Assembly: GCF_000332075.2 (NCBI RefSeq)
Contig: NZ_ALVU02000001.1
Location: forward strand, 2,802,324 to 2,866,323
DNA: 64,000 nucleotides
Source: Synechocystis sp. PCC 7509
Lineage (GTDB): Bacteria > Cyanobacteriota > Cyanobacteriia > Cyanobacteriales > Chroococcidiopsidaceae
Direction of reading: 5' to 3'
How positions within the stretch are numbered: the stretch's first letter is position 1; each line of letters opens with the position of its first letter. A program made the position numbers and the translations under genes. The notes beneath the pieces are model-generated. The model did no database searches. It was not told the origin of the DNA and saw nothing but the letters and a program-made list of their open reading frames with translations. This document shows, in pieces, positions 62,998 to 64,000 of the stretch.

Positions 62998-64000
62998 TCA
63001 CTCCTGTGTTTTTAGACTTTTAGCTTTAGCAATCCGCTCCTGGGCTAAACGCCGAGAAGCTTCATAGGTAGTAATTTCTGCATGATGGGCGATCGCAAAA
63101 ATCTCTGACAAGGTGTCGTAAATGTTGTTTAGTTGTTGAAAAGCTTTGGTTTCGTCATAACCAATCATTTCGTTGTAAACATTAATCAGTCCGCCGCCAT
63201 TGATCACGTAATCTGGGCAATATAAAATGCCCATTAATCTCAATGCTTGGCTGTGCTGTTGCTCGTTTTCTAGCTGATTATTTGCCGCTCCAGCAACAAT
63301 GGGCGCTTTGATTTGCCCGATAGTCTCGCTATTTAAAATCCCTCCCAAAGCACAAGGGGCAAAAACATCAACGTCTAAGCCATAAATTTCGTCAGGGTCA
63401 ACAACTTTAGCTGCGTACAATGAAGCTGCTTGTTCTGCTTTTTCCCGGTTGACATCAGTAACGTATAGCTCCACCCCATGCTCGTGTAGGTACGCACACA
63501 GATTTCCTCCCACATTCCCCAAGCCTTGGACGGCAACTTTTAGCCCTTCTAGACTTCGGTTTTGCAAGCGAAAATTGACGGCGGCTTTGATGCCTAAAAG
63601 CACTCCTCTAGCGGTAATTGGCGCTGGGCCTCCAGATTTTTCGGAAGTCCCCACTACATAGCTAGTTTGGCGGCGGATTGTGCAAACATCTTGAGGGGTA
63701 ATATTGACATCTTGTCCGGTGATAAAACGCCCGTTCAGATTCTCAATAAATCGCCCGTAAGCCTCAAATAACTCATCGGATTTTTCGGCGGGATTGGCAA
63801 TAATTACCGCTTTACCGCCGCCGACAGGAATGTTGGCGCAAGCAGCTTTGTAGGTCATACCGCGACTTAGACGCAAAACGTCTTTTAAAGCGGCAGATTC
63901 ATCAACATAAGGCAGCATCCGGGTTGCTCCCATCGCTGGCCCTAAGCTCGTATCGTGGATAGCAATAATTGCTTTGATGTTTGGGTTTTGTCCGTGGCAA
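62998..64000 (-). CDS. scyB: ScyB, leucine dehydrogenase-like enzyme (5' end beyond the window)
   Basis: The frame stays open through the right edge: upstream of the first in-frame ATG (63933) it reads IIAIHDTSLGPAMGATRMLP, which is the conserved substrate-binding region, so that ATG is internal. AACANIPVGGGKAVIIANPA holds the catalytic Lys region, and VAVQGLGNVGGNLCAYLHEH binds NAD. ScyB converts tryptophan to indole-3-pyruvate. About 334 codons are visible, and roughly 15-20 are missing at the start. The stop is 3 bp before scyC. ScyA is expected further right. Confidence 0.93.
   Translation of the reverse strand, partial: CHGQNPNIKAIIAIHDTSLGPAMGATRMLPYVDESAALKDVLRLSRGMTYKAACANIPVGGGKAVIIANPAEKSDELFEAYGRFIENLNGRFITGQDVNITPQDVCTIRRQTSYVVGTSEKSGGPAPITARGVLLGIKAAVNFRLQNRSLEGLKVAVQGLGNVGGNLCAYLHEHGVELYVTDVNREKAEQAASLYAAKVVDPDEIYGLDVDVFAPCALGGILNSETIGQIKAPIVAGAANNQLENEQQHSQALRLMGILYCPDYVINGGGLINVYNEMIGYDETKAFQQLNNIYDTLSEIFAIAHHAEITTYEASRRLAQERIAKAKSLKTQE

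Noticed and set aside
1-64000. tRNA or rRNA genes
   Set aside because: No cloverleaf with a GGTTCGAATCC-type arm and no rRNA-like stretch was seen on reading either strand by eye.

Overview
The window is chromosomal DNA from a scytonemin-producing cyanobacterium. HIP1 palindromes (GCGATCGC) are scattered through most of it, and the gene content is cyanobacterial: fbp-tal-zwf-opcA, a helical carotenoid protein, zinc-ribbon Ser/Thr kinases, and the scytonemin and ebo clusters. The genus cannot be fixed from sequence alone. Desiccation- and sun-exposed terrestrial lineages are the likely source.

Left to right on the plus strand: a small RRM RNA-binding protein with a strong terminator, then an eleven-gene exopolysaccharide block (933-13411: flippase, three methyltransferases, pyruvyltransferase, four glycosyltransferases, polyprenyl glycosylphosphotransferase, O-antigen ligase-like polymerase). 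The oxidative pentose phosphate set fbp-tal-zwf-opcA follows, then cobB and a diguanylate cyclase with a degenerate receiver (13527-21424). On the minus strand are two tandem Ser/Thr kinases; after them come a plus-strand glycosyltransferase, a Uma2 nuclease gene and NADH-type nitrite reductase nirB-nirD (21489-30106). The stretch 30384-32554 is a graveyard of insertion sequences: an IS5-like element with intact ends but a frameshifted transposase, a half DDE transposase, a 90-bp IS630 scrap and gene debris. Next are queG, a HAD hydrolase, an acidic protein divergent from the carotenoid protein, and an ABC exporter of the DevBCA/MacAB type (32749-39230).

From 40512 to the right edge nearly everything reads leftward and forms one scytonemin supercluster. 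In transcription order it is scyB (cut by the edge), scyC, scyD, scyE, scyF, two low-complexity PEP-CTERM proteins, eboA, eboB, eboC, a DsbA-like oxidoreductase, eboD, eboE, eboF, trpE-G fusion, trpC, trpA, trpB, trpD and tyrA. The trp and tyrA genes make tryptophan and the tyrosine precursor. ScyA (outside the window), ScyB and ScyC use indole-3-pyruvate and p-hydroxyphenylpyruvate to build the monomer. The ebo products are linked to moving it to the periplasm, and the ScyD/E/F proteins act there or beyond.

The least explained parts are the two PEP-CTERM proteins at 56102-57142 and 57258-57833. One carries eight copies of an N-x-x-I-G-N-G-N-W repeat, both share an NPFA module, and neither has a recognisable N-terminal signal peptide. 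They sit between the scy and ebo halves, separated by strong hairpins, and could be sheath or scaffold components tied to pigment deposition. A GC-rich double-hairpin repeat occurs four times between 36 and 52 kb.
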